Under the pieces are notes generated by a model. It was not told the DNA's origin and did no database searches. It saw only the letters and a list, made by a program, of their open reading frames with translations. 64,000 bases of DNA from Citrifermentans bremense R1. GTDB taxonomy: Bacteria > Desulfobacterota > Desulfuromonadia > Geobacterales > Geobacteraceae. The stretch's first letter is position 1, and the number at the start of each line of letters is the position of its first letter. The translations under genes were made by a program, and so were the position numbers. Below are positions 52,455 to 62,600 of the stretch, in pieces. The DNA lies in the NCBI RefSeq assembly GCF_000426865.1, contig NZ_AUGE01000001.1, positions 124,001 through 188,000 on the forward strand. Direction: 5' to 3'.

Positions 52455-53503
52455 TTGTCCCCGACCCTCCTCGTCGCCAGCCCCACCGCTACCGTTATCA
52501 GCGGTGCGATCTCCTCAAGGTGCTCGCGGTCGAATTCCTTCTCGTTCACCGCGACCTTCAAGAGCGGGTTGAGGATCTCCACCGGCAACGCCAGCCTTTG
52601 CTGGACTGCCTCCATGAGAAATGCCGTCTTCGCGGCGCCGCCGGAGAGATACACCTTGGTGATCCTCCCCTCGCCCGCGGTGGAATTGTAGAAGTCCAGG
52701 GAGCGGCGCATCTCCAGGGCGATGGTCTCGTTCACCCGTTGCAGCGTCTCGGCCAGCCTCGGGTTTTCGTTACCGGCGACGGAGAGCTTCATTTGCTCCG
52801 CCTGCTCGCTGTTGATACCGAACTGCTTCTGGATCTCCTCTGTGTATAGGTTCCCCCCCATCTGCACGTCGCGGGTGAACAGCGAAACCCCGTCCCGTAT
52901 GACGTTGAGGTTGAAGATGCTGGCGCCGATGTTGACCAGGGCCACCACCTCGTCCGGGTCCGCCGGGTAGTTTGCCTCGTAAGCGTTTTGGACGGCGAAG
53001 GAGTCGACGTCCACTACCACCAGCTTGAGCCCGGCCTCAGCGAACACCGAAAGGTAGTCGTTGATGATGTCCTTCTTGCTGGCGACCAGAAGGACGTTCA
53101 TCTTCGAGGGGTCCTGCTCGTCGGGGGACAGTATCTGGAAATCCACGTTGACGTCGTTGATGTCGAAGGGGATGTACTGCTCAGCCTCCCAGTGAATCTG
53201 GTCCTCCAGCTCTTCCACCGGCATCACCGGGAGGGAGATCTTCCTGATGATCACCGAGTTGCCGGAGATGGAACACGCCACTTCCTTGGCCTTCACTCCC
53301 AGGCCGGAAACAAGCTGTTTCACCGTCTCCACGATCGAGGAGCTGTCCATGAGGGTGTTGTCGACGATGGCCTCGGCGGGAAGCGGCGAGATGCCGATCT
53401 TCACCAGCTGGTACCCCCCCTTCACCGAGCGCAGCTGCACGAGCTTCACCGCGCTGGATCCGATGTCGACCCCTACTATGTCCTTCTTCTTTGAGAAAAG
53501 CAT
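52451..53503 (-). CDS. pilM: Pilus assembly protein PilM (actin-like ATPase)
   Basis: 350 residues of actin-like fold. Phosphate-binding motifs DIVGVDIGSSAVKLVQL (about 8-24), VALVNIGASIFNLNVI and VYLSGGAAKTAFL are present. It sits in the cytoplasm and binds the N-terminal PilN peptide. It is the first pil assembly gene in this cluster and is preceded by a small XRE-type gene 19 bases upstream, which suggests shared transcription. Confidence 0.96.
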   Translation of the reverse strand: MLFSKKKDIVGVDIGSSAVKLVQLRSVKGGYQLVKIGISPLPAEAIVDNTLMDSSSIVETVKQLVSGLGVKAKEVACSISGNSVIIRKISLPVMPVEELEDQIHWEAEQYIPFDINDVNVDFQILSPDEQDPSKMNVLLVASKKDIINDYLSVFAEAGLKLVVVDVDSFAVQNAYEANYPADPDEVVALVNIGASIFNLNVIRDGVSLFTRDVQMGGNLYTEEIQKQFGINSEQAEQMKLSVAGNENPRLAETLQRVNETIALEMRRSLDFYNSTAGEGRITKVYLSGGAAKTAFLMEAVQQRLALPVEILNPLLKVAVNEKEFDREHLEEIAPLITVAVGLATRRVGDK

Positions 53504-53521
53504 CGCGTGGTCCTATTTCCG

Positions 53522-53713
53522 CTAATCCTGAAATACCTTCTGTTTGTCGGAGAGTGAAAAGCCAAGGGCAAGCAGGATCTTGCGCTTGGTTTCCATCCTG
53601 CAATCCTCTCCCCGCTCGATGCGGTCGATGGTGATAGGCGACACTCCGGCAAGGCGCGCCAGCTCTGCCTTGCTCATCAGTCGCTCTTCCCGCAGTTTTT
53701 TGACGCTATTCAT
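53522..53713 (-). CDS. Small XRE-type helix-turn-helix protein next to pilM
   Basis: 63 residues from the ATG at 53713 (68 from an upstream GTG). KLREERLMSKAELARLAGVS is a classic HTH_3 start, followed by PITIDRIERGEDCRM and KRKILLALGFSL. It is only a DNA-binding domain. No convincing Shine-Dalgarno lies before either start. It is close enough to pilM to be the first gene of the pil operon and could control it. The 277 bases upstream are AT-rich, with a short palindrome around ACATGTAATTATAT near 53805-53818, and no other gene. Confidence 0.8.
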   Translation of the reverse strand: MNSVKKLREERLMSKAELARLAGVSPITIDRIERGEDCRMETKRKILLALGFSLSDKQKVFQD

Positions 53714-53990
53714 GATCATGGTAGGCACCGGTTTAAAACAGACATAACAAAATTTGCTTAAGATCTACACTATACAAATCAAAAGTCAAGCAATTAGTGC
53801 AAATTACATGTAATTATATGGCAAAGTGGCCTAAAGACGGTCTGTCGAAGCCGGGATCCGCGCCTGGCTGCGCCGCACCTGCAGAAACAAGGGGTTTAGT
53901 AAAGAAGGGTTAGACAGAGATAGGAATGCAATCCGCAACGCCAAGAAGAGAAAGGGGACCCTGCCAAAAGTACGAACAAAAAGACGGCGA

Positions 53991-54608
53991 TCAATAGGCG
54001 TAAAGCACAGACAGCCGCGCCTTTTCGCGGCTTCCTGCCTCTTCCCGGACCCCCTGCACGGAAAGGTTGTACATGGCGGGGACGTGTCGCGGACGAACCG
54101 TGTCGTCCCCGCTTGAGACCGCGCCGCCCGGATCGAGCAGGTCGTTGCCGCTGGCATCGGAGTTGCCGGGGATAGTATCGACTAACTTAGAGGTGACCAG
54201 AAAACCCTTCGCCGGTGGTTCCCCCGCAAGGCGGAAAGAAACGTCCGGGGCCTGCGCGGGGTCGACGGAGGTCTGGGCCGAGTTGCACTTGCTCCAGCCT
54301 GCTACCGGTTGCTCCAGCTTCTGCTTCAGGCAGGCCGGATCAGTCAGCTGCAGGTTGATCAGCGCATAGTCCTGCTCCAGTTTGTCAAGGTTCGCAGCCT
54401 GGAACAGCCTCGGCACGATCTCCGCTGCCAGAAGCTCCGCCCCTCCCTGGGCGGCCGCGAGAGAACTGCGGTAACGTTTTTGGCTGCCGGAAACCTTGGT
54501 GCCGGTGGTGATTATGGTCAGCAGGGTCAGCGCGATCACCAGCGTCAGCAGGGTCAGCATCAGTGCCGTTATCAGCGCCGCCCCACCTTCAGAGCGAAGG
54601 ATTGCCAT
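53991..54608 (-). CDS. PilX-like minor pilin-associated protein, second cluster
   Basis: 205 residues from the ATG at 54608 (GGGGAGGGGAGC before it). The N-terminus is a PilX_N-type segment, GGAALITALMLTLLTLVIAL, then GTKVSGSQKRYRSSLAAAQG; the rest is a soluble pilin-like domain ending REKARLSVLYAY. It is the last of four genes, FimT-, PilV-, PilW- and PilX-like, and the paralogue of the gene at 56975-57595, which also ends in SVLYAY. In related systems such proteins form the pilus-tip initiation complex. Confidence 0.88.
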   Translation of the reverse strand: MAILRSEGGAALITALMLTLLTLVIALTLLTIITTGTKVSGSQKRYRSSLAAAQGGAELLAAEIVPRLFQAANLDKLEQDYALINLQLTDPACLKQKLEQPVAGWSKCNSAQTSVDPAQAPDVSFRLAGEPPAKGFLVTSKLVDTIPGNSDASGNDLLDPGGAVSSGDDTVRPRHVPAMYNLSVQGVREEAGSREKARLSVLYAY

Positions 54609-54622
54609 GCTCCCCTCCCCTG

Positions 54623-55876
54623 CTACAGGTTTTTGGGCTGCACCACGATGGTGTAGAGCCTCCAGCGGTAGTTGCGCCAGTTGCTGCCGAAGCTGTCGGC
54701 CATTTTGCTCGAACTCCAGATGCGTCCCAGGGCGCTTTCCTCCGGGCTGTCTTTCAGCGCCGGATCGCCGACGAGGATAGCCTGCTTCGGTTCCGCCACG
54801 GGGTAGCGGTAGGCATCGTCCCTTCTTCCCTGCTGAGCCAGGACGTAGACCCGGATTTCCTTTAGCTGTTTGCGCGTTTTCACTGCGTCCTGTGCGTCCA
54901 GTTCCTCGCTGTCCGGGTGATAATCGACCACGCCGTCCCCATTTGAGTCGGTGTAGAGCACCACCTGCATGTCGGCTACGCAGTCGAGGATGGGACATTC
55001 CTCTGGTTTCTTGCCGCTTTGGTTGATCACGGACTTATATAGGACGCCGGTCCCGGGAGCGCAGTTTCGGGATATGTCGCCGGGACGGTCGATGTAGTAG
55101 TCGGCCCTGTTGAAGGGAAAGCTAAGCTTCGCGCCCGAGGGATCAGCCTTGTCGACGCCGTAAACAAGAAAGTTGTCGCCAGGGACGGTTGGCCTGAATT
55201 CCTCTGGGAAGGAAGAGGCATAGGAGGCGGAGAAATCCTTGTGGGCGTCGCCATCCTTGTCGATGTTTTCCAGAACTAGCTCCCGAACCTCGCTCCCAGC
55301 AAAGATCCCGCTTCTCAGAACGATGGTCCGATCCTTGGCGCGGAGATTTTCGCCCGGTGCATCCCGGGGCGGGGTAACCACCCCTCCACCGCTGTAGTTC
55401 AAATAGCCCCAGGCACGTGACACCTTGTTCGTCCCAAGCGTGGTCCCTTTGAGCACCAGGTAGTCTGAGCCGTTGTAGCCGACGTTGTTGCCGACCCGAT
55501 AGGCCCGCGGGATGTACCGGTCGGTGCCATAGGTACGGTCGTCGAATAACGACGGCTTGGCGTTGGGGCAGCCGTCGGGGCAGTTGTTCACCAGCACCAG
55601 GTCGTCACGGGCTTCCATGTAGCTGATGGCGGAGGTGCTGCCATTGGGACCGCTCCAGTAAAGTCCATAACCGGCGGACTCCATATCGCTGCGCATCAGT
55701 TCCAAGCCGATTAGTCCTCCGATGTCGGTTTCGGCGCTTTTAAGCAACTGCCCGGAACCGCGAACCATTCCGGAGAATGAGACGCTGATCAGGGTCATCA
55801 CGACCGAGAAGATCAGCATCACCACCATCAACTCGATCATGGTGTAACCGTGCGCGGAATTGCGACTTTTACTCAT
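54623..55876 (-). CDS. PilW-like minor pilin, second cluster
   Basis: 417 residues. A type IV prepilin leader ends with GYTMIELMVVMLIFSVVMTL (Gly before the cut, Glu5 present). The mature domain is large, as in PilW; HPDSEELDAQDAVKTRKQLK lies in a region shared with the first-cluster PilW. It overlaps pilV by eight bases. It ends 14 bases before the next gene. A PilD-type peptidase would process it. Similar to the gene at 57610-58815, but diverged. Confidence 0.9.
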   Translation of the reverse strand: MSKSRNSAHGYTMIELMVVMLIFSVVMTLISVSFSGMVRGSGQLLKSAETDIGGLIGLELMRSDMESAGYGLYWSGPNGSTSAISYMEARDDLVLVNNCPDGCPNAKPSLFDDRTYGTDRYIPRAYRVGNNVGYNGSDYLVLKGTTLGTNKVSRAWGYLNYSGGGVVTPPRDAPGENLRAKDRTIVLRSGIFAGSEVRELVLENIDKDGDAHKDFSASYASSFPEEFRPTVPGDNFLVYGVDKADPSGAKLSFPFNRADYYIDRPGDISRNCAPGTGVLYKSVINQSGKKPEECPILDCVADMQVVLYTDSNGDGVVDYHPDSEELDAQDAVKTRKQLKEIRVYVLAQQGRRDDAYRYPVAEPKQAILVGDPALKDSPEESALGRIWSSSKMADSFGSNWRNYRWRLYTIVVQPKNL

Positions 55877-56291
55877 CGGATCTCCTGGTCCTCACTGTGA
55901 AAATCTCGTGGTTAAAGCGCTCCCCGTGGACAGTCCACGAAACCGTCACCCTCAGCTTCTTGGCGGGGCGCGCCGTGGAACCGGTGGAACCGATATCATC
56001 TACCATTCCCGCCACCTCGAACGGCATCTCCCGACCTCCGATCTTTTTCGCGATATCCCGCTTGAAACCGACGATCTTTTCGAAAGTGTCCCTGCGCAGA
56101 TCGTGCATCTGCTCCTCGGCGACCAGGACAGCCTCATTCCGTATCCGGTCGCGCAGGTTTTGCCGGTAGCCCAGCTGCAGCGACTGCAATAACCCAAGGA
56201 GCCCGACAGTGAGCACCAGCATCGCCATCAGCACCTCTGTCAAGGTGAAGCCGAGGCTATTTGACCGTGATATTGGCGCTCCTGCAGTCAT
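55869..56291 (-). CDS. PilV-like minor pilin, second cluster
   Basis: 140 residues. The prepilin leader ends in LGFTLTEVLMAMLVLTVGLL with Glu5 of the mature form. The soluble part carries NLRDRIRNEAVLVAEEQMHD and FEKIVGFKRDIAKKIGG. It shares its overall plan with the PilV at 58812-59225. Its start lies inside the end of the FimT-like gene (35-base overlap). Confidence 0.9.
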   Translation of the reverse strand: MTAGAPISRSNSLGFTLTEVLMAMLVLTVGLLGLLQSLQLGYRQNLRDRIRNEAVLVAEEQMHDLRRDTFEKIVGFKRDIAKKIGGREMPFEVAGMVDDIGSTGSTARPAKKLRVTVSWTVHGERFNHEIFTVRTRRSDE

Positions 56292-56769
56292 TTCCCTGCC
56301 CCTTTTTACCTATGCTGATCCTGGTGGAGAAGATCTTGATGCTGTCCACGGCTGCCGAGGCGGCATTGTCGTCGATGCAAATGGAGCCCCCGGAACTTGC
56401 GGCGGTATCTATGATCCCCCGCGGTTCGAAATCGATCATGTAGCGTTCGCCGTTAGCGCTAGTAGCTTCCCAGACCACCGGGAAGGTGAGCGGATGGCTC
56501 TGCAGCGGCTTGACCCCGCTGGTGTCGTCTTGGTAGGTGGAGTAACGCTCGAAACGGTCGCGGTAGACCTTGATCCTGGCCCCCCTCCTCTGACAGATGG
56601 CGTCTGCGCGTGCCTGCTGTATCTCGGAGAAGAGCAATCTGGTCTGGGCCTCGGCCCGGTAGCGTTTCTGGTAGGTGTTAAAGCTCAGGGTCCCGATGGC
56701 GTACAGGATGGAGAGGATGCCCATTATCATGAGCAGCTCAATCAGTGAAAAGCCGCGTGACTGCATCAT
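56257..56769 (-). CDS. FimT/GspH-like minor pilin, second cluster
   Basis: 170 residues from the ATG at 56769; a second ATG at 56766 follows GGAGGG and is equally plausible. The leader ends in SRGFSLIELLMIMGILSILY, with Glu5. The GspH/FimT domain contains RLLFSEIQQARADAICQRRG. It is the first gene of the second minor-pilin cluster, 139 bases after a terminator that separates it from the first cluster. Confidence 0.9.
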   Translation of the reverse strand: MMQSRGFSLIELLMIMGILSILYAIGTLSFNTYQKRYRAEAQTRLLFSEIQQARADAICQRRGARIKVYRDRFERYSTYQDDTSGVKPLQSHPLTFPVVWEATSANGERYMIDFEPRGIIDTAASSGGSICIDDNAASAAVDSIKIFSTRISIGKKGQGNDCRSANITVK

Positions 56770-56907
56770 CCCTCCGCCTCTATGCTGCCCACGGCGCATG
56801 GCGCACCCGGCAGATCAAATTTGAACTTTCCAATAGTAGCAGCAAGGTAAAAAAAAAAAAGGTAGGCGGGGCAATTCTGGAAAGCGCAGGAGGCGACTGC
56901 GGCAAAA

Positions 56908-56933
56908 AAACCCTCCCGGCAAGGGGAGGGTTT
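56908..56933 (-). terminator. Terminator separating the two minor-pilin clusters
   Basis: AAACCCTCCC (56908-56917) pairs with GGGAGGGTTT (56924-56933) around a six-base loop; on the minus strand it is followed by a T run (TTTTTTGCCGC). It lies 42 bases after the stop of the PilX-like gene at 56975. Confidence 0.88.
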
Positions 56934-56974
56934 CGTTGAAGGGGTGTGAGAAAAATGTAGGAGTCAGGCTGCCG

Positions 56975-57595
56975 TTAGTAGGCGTAGAGCACCGAAAGGA
57001 GTGCCTTCTCCTTCGGGTTGTTGGCGCGCTCGCCGCGCACCTCCAGAGTGTAGATCACGGGGTTGTGCTTTGGAGATATCCCCGCCCCAGTCCCCGCCAC
57101 CCCTGCCCCGCTGTCCAGATAGTCGATCCCGGTGGTGTCGGAGTTCCCCGGGACGGTATCGACGATCTTGGCGTAGACCTTGAAGTTGCCGGCGGTGTCG
57201 AGCGACTTCAGGGTGAACTGAAGGTCTGGAGCGTCCTTGGCATCGAGGGTCTTGGAGAGAGTGCCCCAACCGTCGGTGGGGGTATTGAGTTTCACCTTTA
57301 GCGAACTGCTCGCCACCAAACCGATATCACCGATCCCGCTCGTGTTGTAAGCGGTAATCAGCGGCCCGATCCCGCTCGAATAGTTGCTGAACAGCTTGGG
57401 GATAAATTCGCGGGTGAGCAGTTCGGTGCCGCCATAGGAGGCCTCCAGGGCGTTGCGGTAGTTCTTCTGGCTCCCGGAGAGCTTGGTCTGGAGCAGCAGC
57501 ATCTGCATCAGCGCCGCCACGATCCCCAGGCAGATGAGCGTGAACATCAGTGCCGTCACCAGCGCGATACCATCTTCGTTGCCTAACTTTTTCAT
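56975..57595 (-). CDS. PilX-like minor pilin-associated protein, first cluster
   Basis: 206 residues from the ATG at 57595. GIALVTALMFTLICLGIVAAL is the PilX_N-like membrane segment, and LQTKLSGSQKNYRNALEASY mirrors the other copy. The end is EKALLSVLYAY. No clear Shine-Dalgarno precedes the ATG; translation may be coupled to the PilW-like gene 14 bases upstream. A terminator follows. It probably initiates the pilus together with PilY1. Confidence 0.88.
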   Translation of the reverse strand: MKKLGNEDGIALVTALMFTLICLGIVAALMQMLLLQTKLSGSQKNYRNALEASYGGTELLTREFIPKLFSNYSSGIGPLITAYNTSGIGDIGLVASSSLKVKLNTPTDGWGTLSKTLDAKDAPDLQFTLKSLDTAGNFKVYAKIVDTVPGNSDTTGIDYLDSGAGVAGTGAGISPKHNPVIYTLEVRGERANNPKEKALLSVLYAY

Positions 57596-57609
57596 AAAAG
57601 TACCCAGCT

Positions 57610-58815
57610 CTATTGTATGAGGTTCTGCGGTCGCACGACTATGGTGTACAGCTTCCAGCGGTAGTTCTGCCACCCGGTACCGATCACGTTCTGCAGGTCG
57701 AAGCTCCTTCCCACCACCCCTCCGCCGAAGTCCTCTCCCACCACGACCTGCCTGCTTGGATGGGTGTAGCCGCTGTCCTTCCTACCGGTATGCGCCAGGA
57801 TGTAGAGCCGTATCTCCTTTACCTGTTCGCGGATGTCCTTGGCGGTGGCAGGTGGTGCCGCCTGGTGCAGGTTCACCTCGGTCGATCCCGCCGGGCCCAG
57901 TCCATAGACCACCTGCATATCCGCCACGCAATCGAGAAGCGGCAGTTCGGTGAACCCGCTCGTCTGGTTCAGGTACGCCTTGTACAGCACCCCGGTGTTG
58001 GGGGCGCAGGCCGGAGGGGGCGTGGTTGGGGTGCGCACGTAGTAGTCGGCGCGGTTGAAGGGCATCCTGAGCGAACTGGCCTTGGCAACTCCGTAGACCT
58101 CGAAGACGTCGCCGGAGCTGTGTGGCAGCGTCAAGGTGGTGTATGTGCTGAATGGGCTCGAGAAGACGCCGCTGCTGCTCACCTGCATCTGCTTGGTCGG
58201 TATCCCGTCCACGAAGACGTTCCTGATCACCATGACCCGCTCCGGCGGGGTGCCCGTGGTGGCGAAGGAACGGATGGGATCGTTCCAGTTCGACTCGTTC
58301 TTTGATGTATTGCTGTAGGTGACGGTGGTCCATTTCTTGGGCGTCGCCTCCGGCAGCAGGGTCAGCGATTTCAGCACCAGGTATTTGGAGCCCACGCTTC
58401 CCACCTTGTTGAAGGCGGTGTCCTCGCTCTGCACGGCGCGCGGCACCTTGTCGGGAGCATCGTTGTAGCTGCGCGGGCTTTTCACGCCTTCCCAGAAAGG
58501 TGCCGCGAACGGCATGGCGGAGGTGTCCTCGCTGGCGCTCACCTCGGTGTAATCGGCGACGGGCGTATTCTGGAAGGTCCAGGGGAGCCCGTAGCCTGCG
58601 CTCTGCAGGTCGGAGCGGAGCACCTCGAGCCCGACCACGTTGCCGATATCCGTCTCCAGGAGTTTGGACTGCGACCCCACCTGGGTCAGCACCGTCTTGA
58701 ATCCGTTCGAGGTGACCACCAGCACGGCAACGAAGATCGCCATCACCACGATCAGTTCGACCAGCGAATAACCACGGCTGTTCCTCAGCATTTCGATTCC
58801 CCCGCGTCCGTTCAT
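57610..58815 (-). CDS. PilW-like minor pilin, first cluster
   Basis: 401 residues. The start at 58815 overlaps the pilV stop (ATGA); another ATG at 58791 is possible. The prepilin leader ends in RGYSLVELIVVMAIFVAVLV with Glu5. The soluble part shares LPLLDCVADMQVVYGLGP with a matching stretch in the second-cluster copy. Functions in the pilus-tip complex are inferred from family. Confidence 0.9.
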   Translation of the reverse strand: MNGRGGIEMLRNSRGYSLVELIVVMAIFVAVLVVTSNGFKTVLTQVGSQSKLLETDIGNVVGLEVLRSDLQSAGYGLPWTFQNTPVADYTEVSASEDTSAMPFAAPFWEGVKSPRSYNDAPDKVPRAVQSEDTAFNKVGSVGSKYLVLKSLTLLPEATPKKWTTVTYSNTSKNESNWNDPIRSFATTGTPPERVMVIRNVFVDGIPTKQMQVSSSGVFSSPFSTYTTLTLPHSSGDVFEVYGVAKASSLRMPFNRADYYVRTPTTPPPACAPNTGVLYKAYLNQTSGFTELPLLDCVADMQVVYGLGPAGSTEVNLHQAAPPATAKDIREQVKEIRLYILAHTGRKDSGYTHPSRQVVVGEDFGGGVVGRSFDLQNVIGTGWQNYRWKLYTIVVRPQNLIQ

Positions 58816-59225
58816 GGCCTGGCCACCACCGAGACCACGCGGTTTTGCGAAGTCATGTTTCTATAGGCCCATTTGACCGTCACGGTGAGCTGCTTACTCG
58901 ATGCAGTCCCCGGGGTGCTTTCAGCCATGGTGGCCGCGGAGCGCTCGACGACATAGGTTTTCTTCGCTCCGCGGACGCTGGTGGTCACGTTTACGAAGGC
59001 GTAGGGACCGACGATGCTATCGAAGGGGGTTCCCCTGAACTGAGCCATGTATTTCTCACCCAGCTTCACCCCCTCGTTGCGCAGTTCGTTCTTGTTTGTT
59101 TGCTGCAGGGAGACGTTGATGGTCTCCAACACACCGAACATCCCGACCATGGCGATCAGCAGGGCGACCATCAGCTCGACCAGCGTGAACCCGCTGTTAT
59201 TTGACAACGATTTGATCTGGGGCAC
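58812..59225 (-). CDS. PilV-like minor pilin, first cluster
   Basis: 137 residues. The prepilin leader ends in SGFTLVELMVALLIAMVGMF with Glu5. The soluble part contains NKNELRNEGVKLGEKYMAQF. It overlaps the end of the FimT-like gene by 29 bases and the start of the PilW-like gene by four, so the cluster is tightly packed. Confidence 0.9.
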   Translation of the reverse strand: MPQIKSLSNNSGFTLVELMVALLIAMVGMFGVLETINVSLQQTNKNELRNEGVKLGEKYMAQFRGTPFDSIVGPYAFVNVTTSVRGAKKTYVVERSAATMAESTPGTASSKQLTVTVKWAYRNMTSQNRVVSVVARP

Positions 59226-59682
59226 AGGCTCCTCCCGAGTTTCTTTTTCCCATATAGGCCTTGGCCGCCGTCACCACGACACTGTCGATATTTCCCGGAT
59301 TCTCCGCCACCCCGTCGGGTTCCACGCAGATGGCGCGGTCTGCCCCTGTCATCAGGCCGCTGGCCTCGAAGCTGACGCGGTCGTCGGCGCCCATGGTGGC
59401 TGCGAACGGAAATTGCTGCACCTGGATCGCAGGACCGCTGCCGTCGGAACTGGCGTAGACTGTCAGCTTCCGGTCTCCGAGCACCAAGGTCCGCGCCTGC
59501 TTGGTGTAGAGGGCCTCGACCCGCATCTCGGTCAACTTGGCGTAGGTGGTCCTGGTCTGCTGCTCAATGCTCGACTTTTTCTGCATGCGGCCGAACTGCA
59601 TGCTCCCAATGCCGAGCAAGGTGCCGATGATGGCCAGCACCACCACCAGTTCGATCAGCGAAAAACCTCGCTCTCCCCTCAT
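59197..59682 (-). CDS. FimT/GspH-like minor pilin, first cluster
   Basis: 161 residues. The prepilin leader ends in GERGFSLIELVVVLAIIGTL with Glu5 and a typical GspH core (YAKLTEMRVEALYTKQARTL). Its start overlaps the last base of the PilY1 stop. It follows PilY1 directly, which suggests that PilY1 and these minor pilins are made together. Confidence 0.9.
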   Translation of the reverse strand: MRGERGFSLIELVVVLAIIGTLLGIGSMQFGRMQKKSSIEQQTRTTYAKLTEMRVEALYTKQARTLVLGDRKLTVYASSDGSGPAIQVQQFPFAATMGADDRVSFEASGLMTGADRAICVEPDGVAENPGNIDSVVVTAAKAYMGKRNSGGACAPDQIVVK

Positions 59683-62600
59683 TACCGCTCCTGTATGTGC
59701 ATGATCCGCTTGACCGGCTTATTGCCGCTCTTGGTCACAATGGGGAAGGCGTCAGCCGGAGGCTTCCCGGTCATCGGGATTCCCGTTACCCGCCCCAGTC
59801 GAGCTGAACCGGCGCCGAAGGCCTCGGCGAGATCCACCTCCTTGAACTCGCCGGTGGAGAGCTGGATCAGCGCCTTGCCGACCAGCGCCGCATCATCGGG
59901 TCTTCCGCCTGTGCCGTAATCAAGCCCCCAGAGGTACGAGTTCCCCCCGAAGCCGCAGGCGTCTGCCGTCGGCGCGAAGGAGGTGAAGAACACGGTCCCG
60001 TTGGTCAGCGCCACCGCGTCGGTCACCACCCGCTCGGCACCGTTGGCGGTCGTGGAGTTGGCCAGGTCGATCTTCCAGCCGCCGGCGCCAACGGCGGTTA
60101 CAGAATCGGACTGGTTGGTAACCCCGCTGGTTATGGTCGCCGAGCAGTCTTTGTCGAGGTAGTTCCCCGGACGTGCGTTGGTGTTGTAGCAAGGCTCCTT
60201 GATGCCGTAGATGGCACGCCTGGAACTGAAATCATCGACGGTGCTGCCGTAGCGGTAGAAGTACCTGCCGGTGCCGAAGTAGAGCCAGAGGTTCTTGTTT
60301 TTGCGGTCCTGCAGCCTGGAAATGGCCGTGACAACCGGGCCGGTGTTTTCGATCACCGAGCTCCACCCCCACGTGGAGGGGGTGGAGCTCTCCTTGGTCA
60401 TGATCCTGATCACGCCGCCGTTGGTCCAGGTGTCGGGGGTGCCGGAGACCTTCTTGGTGTACCCGACGTAGATGGCGTCGTCCTGATAATTGCCGGTGAT
60501 GCCTTGATTCCACCGGTCTGCATCTATGGCCGACCCGATCATCGAGCCGGCAAAGGCGTCCGTTATACCGGTGTCGATGGTGTGTTCCAGATTCCCGGTC
60601 AAAAGGTCGACTATGAAGAACTTGAGGGTCTGGTTGGACCGCCCCATAAACTGGTTGTTCGCGGTGTCGACCGGGCCGGTGGGGCCGGAGCCGAAGACGG
60701 CATACCAGTGCCCATTGGTGTTGCTCGGTCCTACCCGGATGATTGCCGGGCCGGAGGTGGCAAACCCGAGATCGGCATGGTTGAACTCCCAAAGCAGCTT
60801 GGGAGAGGCCGGGGTGGTGACGTCCAAGGCGAAGTAGGACGAGTAGCCGAACCCGAGACTGACGTTGGCGGGATCTGTGATCGGTGTCTGTACGCAGTTG
60901 GACCCGCTGGCGCAGGTCTTGGTCGAGGCGCCGCCCAACCCCATCCCGCCGATCAGGATGCTTCTCCAGGTGTTGCCGCTGTTCAGGTTGTTGCTGCTGT
61001 CGACCACCGAGGAGAGCTTCGTGCACTCCCAGTAGTTGGCGGCTGTGCACCCGCCCGACGCGGCGGTACGTGTGCCTATGCTGGCGTCGAAAAGAAGGCT
61101 CGCCCCATCCACGTAGTAGAGGTGATGGTAGTTGGAGGCCGGGTAGTAGTTGAGATAGGGGAGCACGTTCTTCGGGATGTAGGCCCACATCTCCTTGCCG
61201 AGGTCCGGGTCGGGGTCGATGCTTGCCTTTTCGAAGCCGCTGGCGTTCACCCGCAAGACCCCCAGTTTGAAGGCGTGCATCATGCCGTCGTTGGCCCCCA
61301 CGTAGACCATGCCGCGCCCTTTGTACTCGTTGGAGCCGATGTACGAGCTGTAAGAACTGTCGCTGTAGCCGCCGGGTGCGGGGAGGTTGTAGTTGTTCAG
61401 CTTGCTGACCGACTGGATGCGCGGGGTCGAGGAGATGATATCCCCCAGCTTCCACACGCCGAGCCCCCTCAACCTGGCGTCGTCGAGGTAGGTCGAGCTC
61501 CCCACCGTGCCTGCGGGAATACCCCACTTCTTGACGGTCCGGCTGCGCATGGTGGCGTTATCGAAACCCTGGACGTACTTCATGATGTCGCGGGCGTTGG
61601 CCGCGGAGCTCGCCTGCAGGTAAGGGGTCAAAAGCGTGGAGTGGTCCGGCCGCACCGGGTCCCCCTCGCCGTAGCTGAAACGCATCAGCCCGGTGCTGCC
61701 CAGCTCCGTCCCGCCGCTGATGAGCGGGGTGTAGAGGTTCCTGGGATCGCTGAGCACGTTGCGGGCGTGGAGGATCTTGCCGGCGCGCCAGAGGCTGTTG
61801 ACGTCGTCCGCGTCCACCTTCGTCTCGGCCGTGTCCGCTATGCCGTCACCGTCTGTGTCCTGGGACAGGTAGCCGTAGGTGGTGTTGTCGGCGGTGCTGA
61901 AGCGGAAGCTCACCACCTTGTCGTGCTGGAGGTTGAGCTTCAGCAGGTCGCCCGGGGGGGTGTCTTCCCTGATGGTGCTATGGCTGATCTGGGGGTCGAC
62001 GAAGTACCACAGGTTCTGTATCTCTCCGATCCAGTCGACGCTGGTCTGGCTCTCGAAAACCTTCTTCGGGAAGAACACCGCCTGCAGGATGTTGGCCCCG
62101 CTTCCCTCGCTGTTGCTGAGGATGGAGGCGGCAGTACCGGAGGAGGCGCCGGCGGCGACCTTCTCCAGGGCCGTTTTCAGTGCGGTGCGCAAGTCGGCCG
62201 GGTCGGCGGCGCTGTTCACGGTGGTGCCGCCGTTTAGCGCCGTCAACCTCATCTGGTTATAGGAGTCGCACACGTCGGTGGTGTTGCTACTGGGTGGGGC
62301 GTTGAAGACCACGTGCGTCTTGATGGTCTGCGCCGCCTCGCACAGATCGGTACCGACCGGATCGCAGACCTGGCTCGGGTTGAAGATGTTGCGGTGCTTG
62401 GCGAAGTAGCTCAGGTCGTGGAGGAAAGGACTGCCGGAGTAGCTCCCGCAAGTGGTCGCCTCAGCCGTGGTGCTGGGATCGCGGAAGACGCCGTCGGTCC
62501 CCCCCTCCAGCACCTTGCCCTTCACGGTGGCGTTCTGGTCTGCCGTCGAGGAGCCGTCGGTGATGATCAGGATGTTGTTCTGCTGGCAGCGAAACTGAAT

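Noticed and set aside
60504-62237. A 577-codon plus-strand frame opposite pilY1.
   Set aside because: An antisense shadow; the minus strand codes PilY1 with clear motifs.
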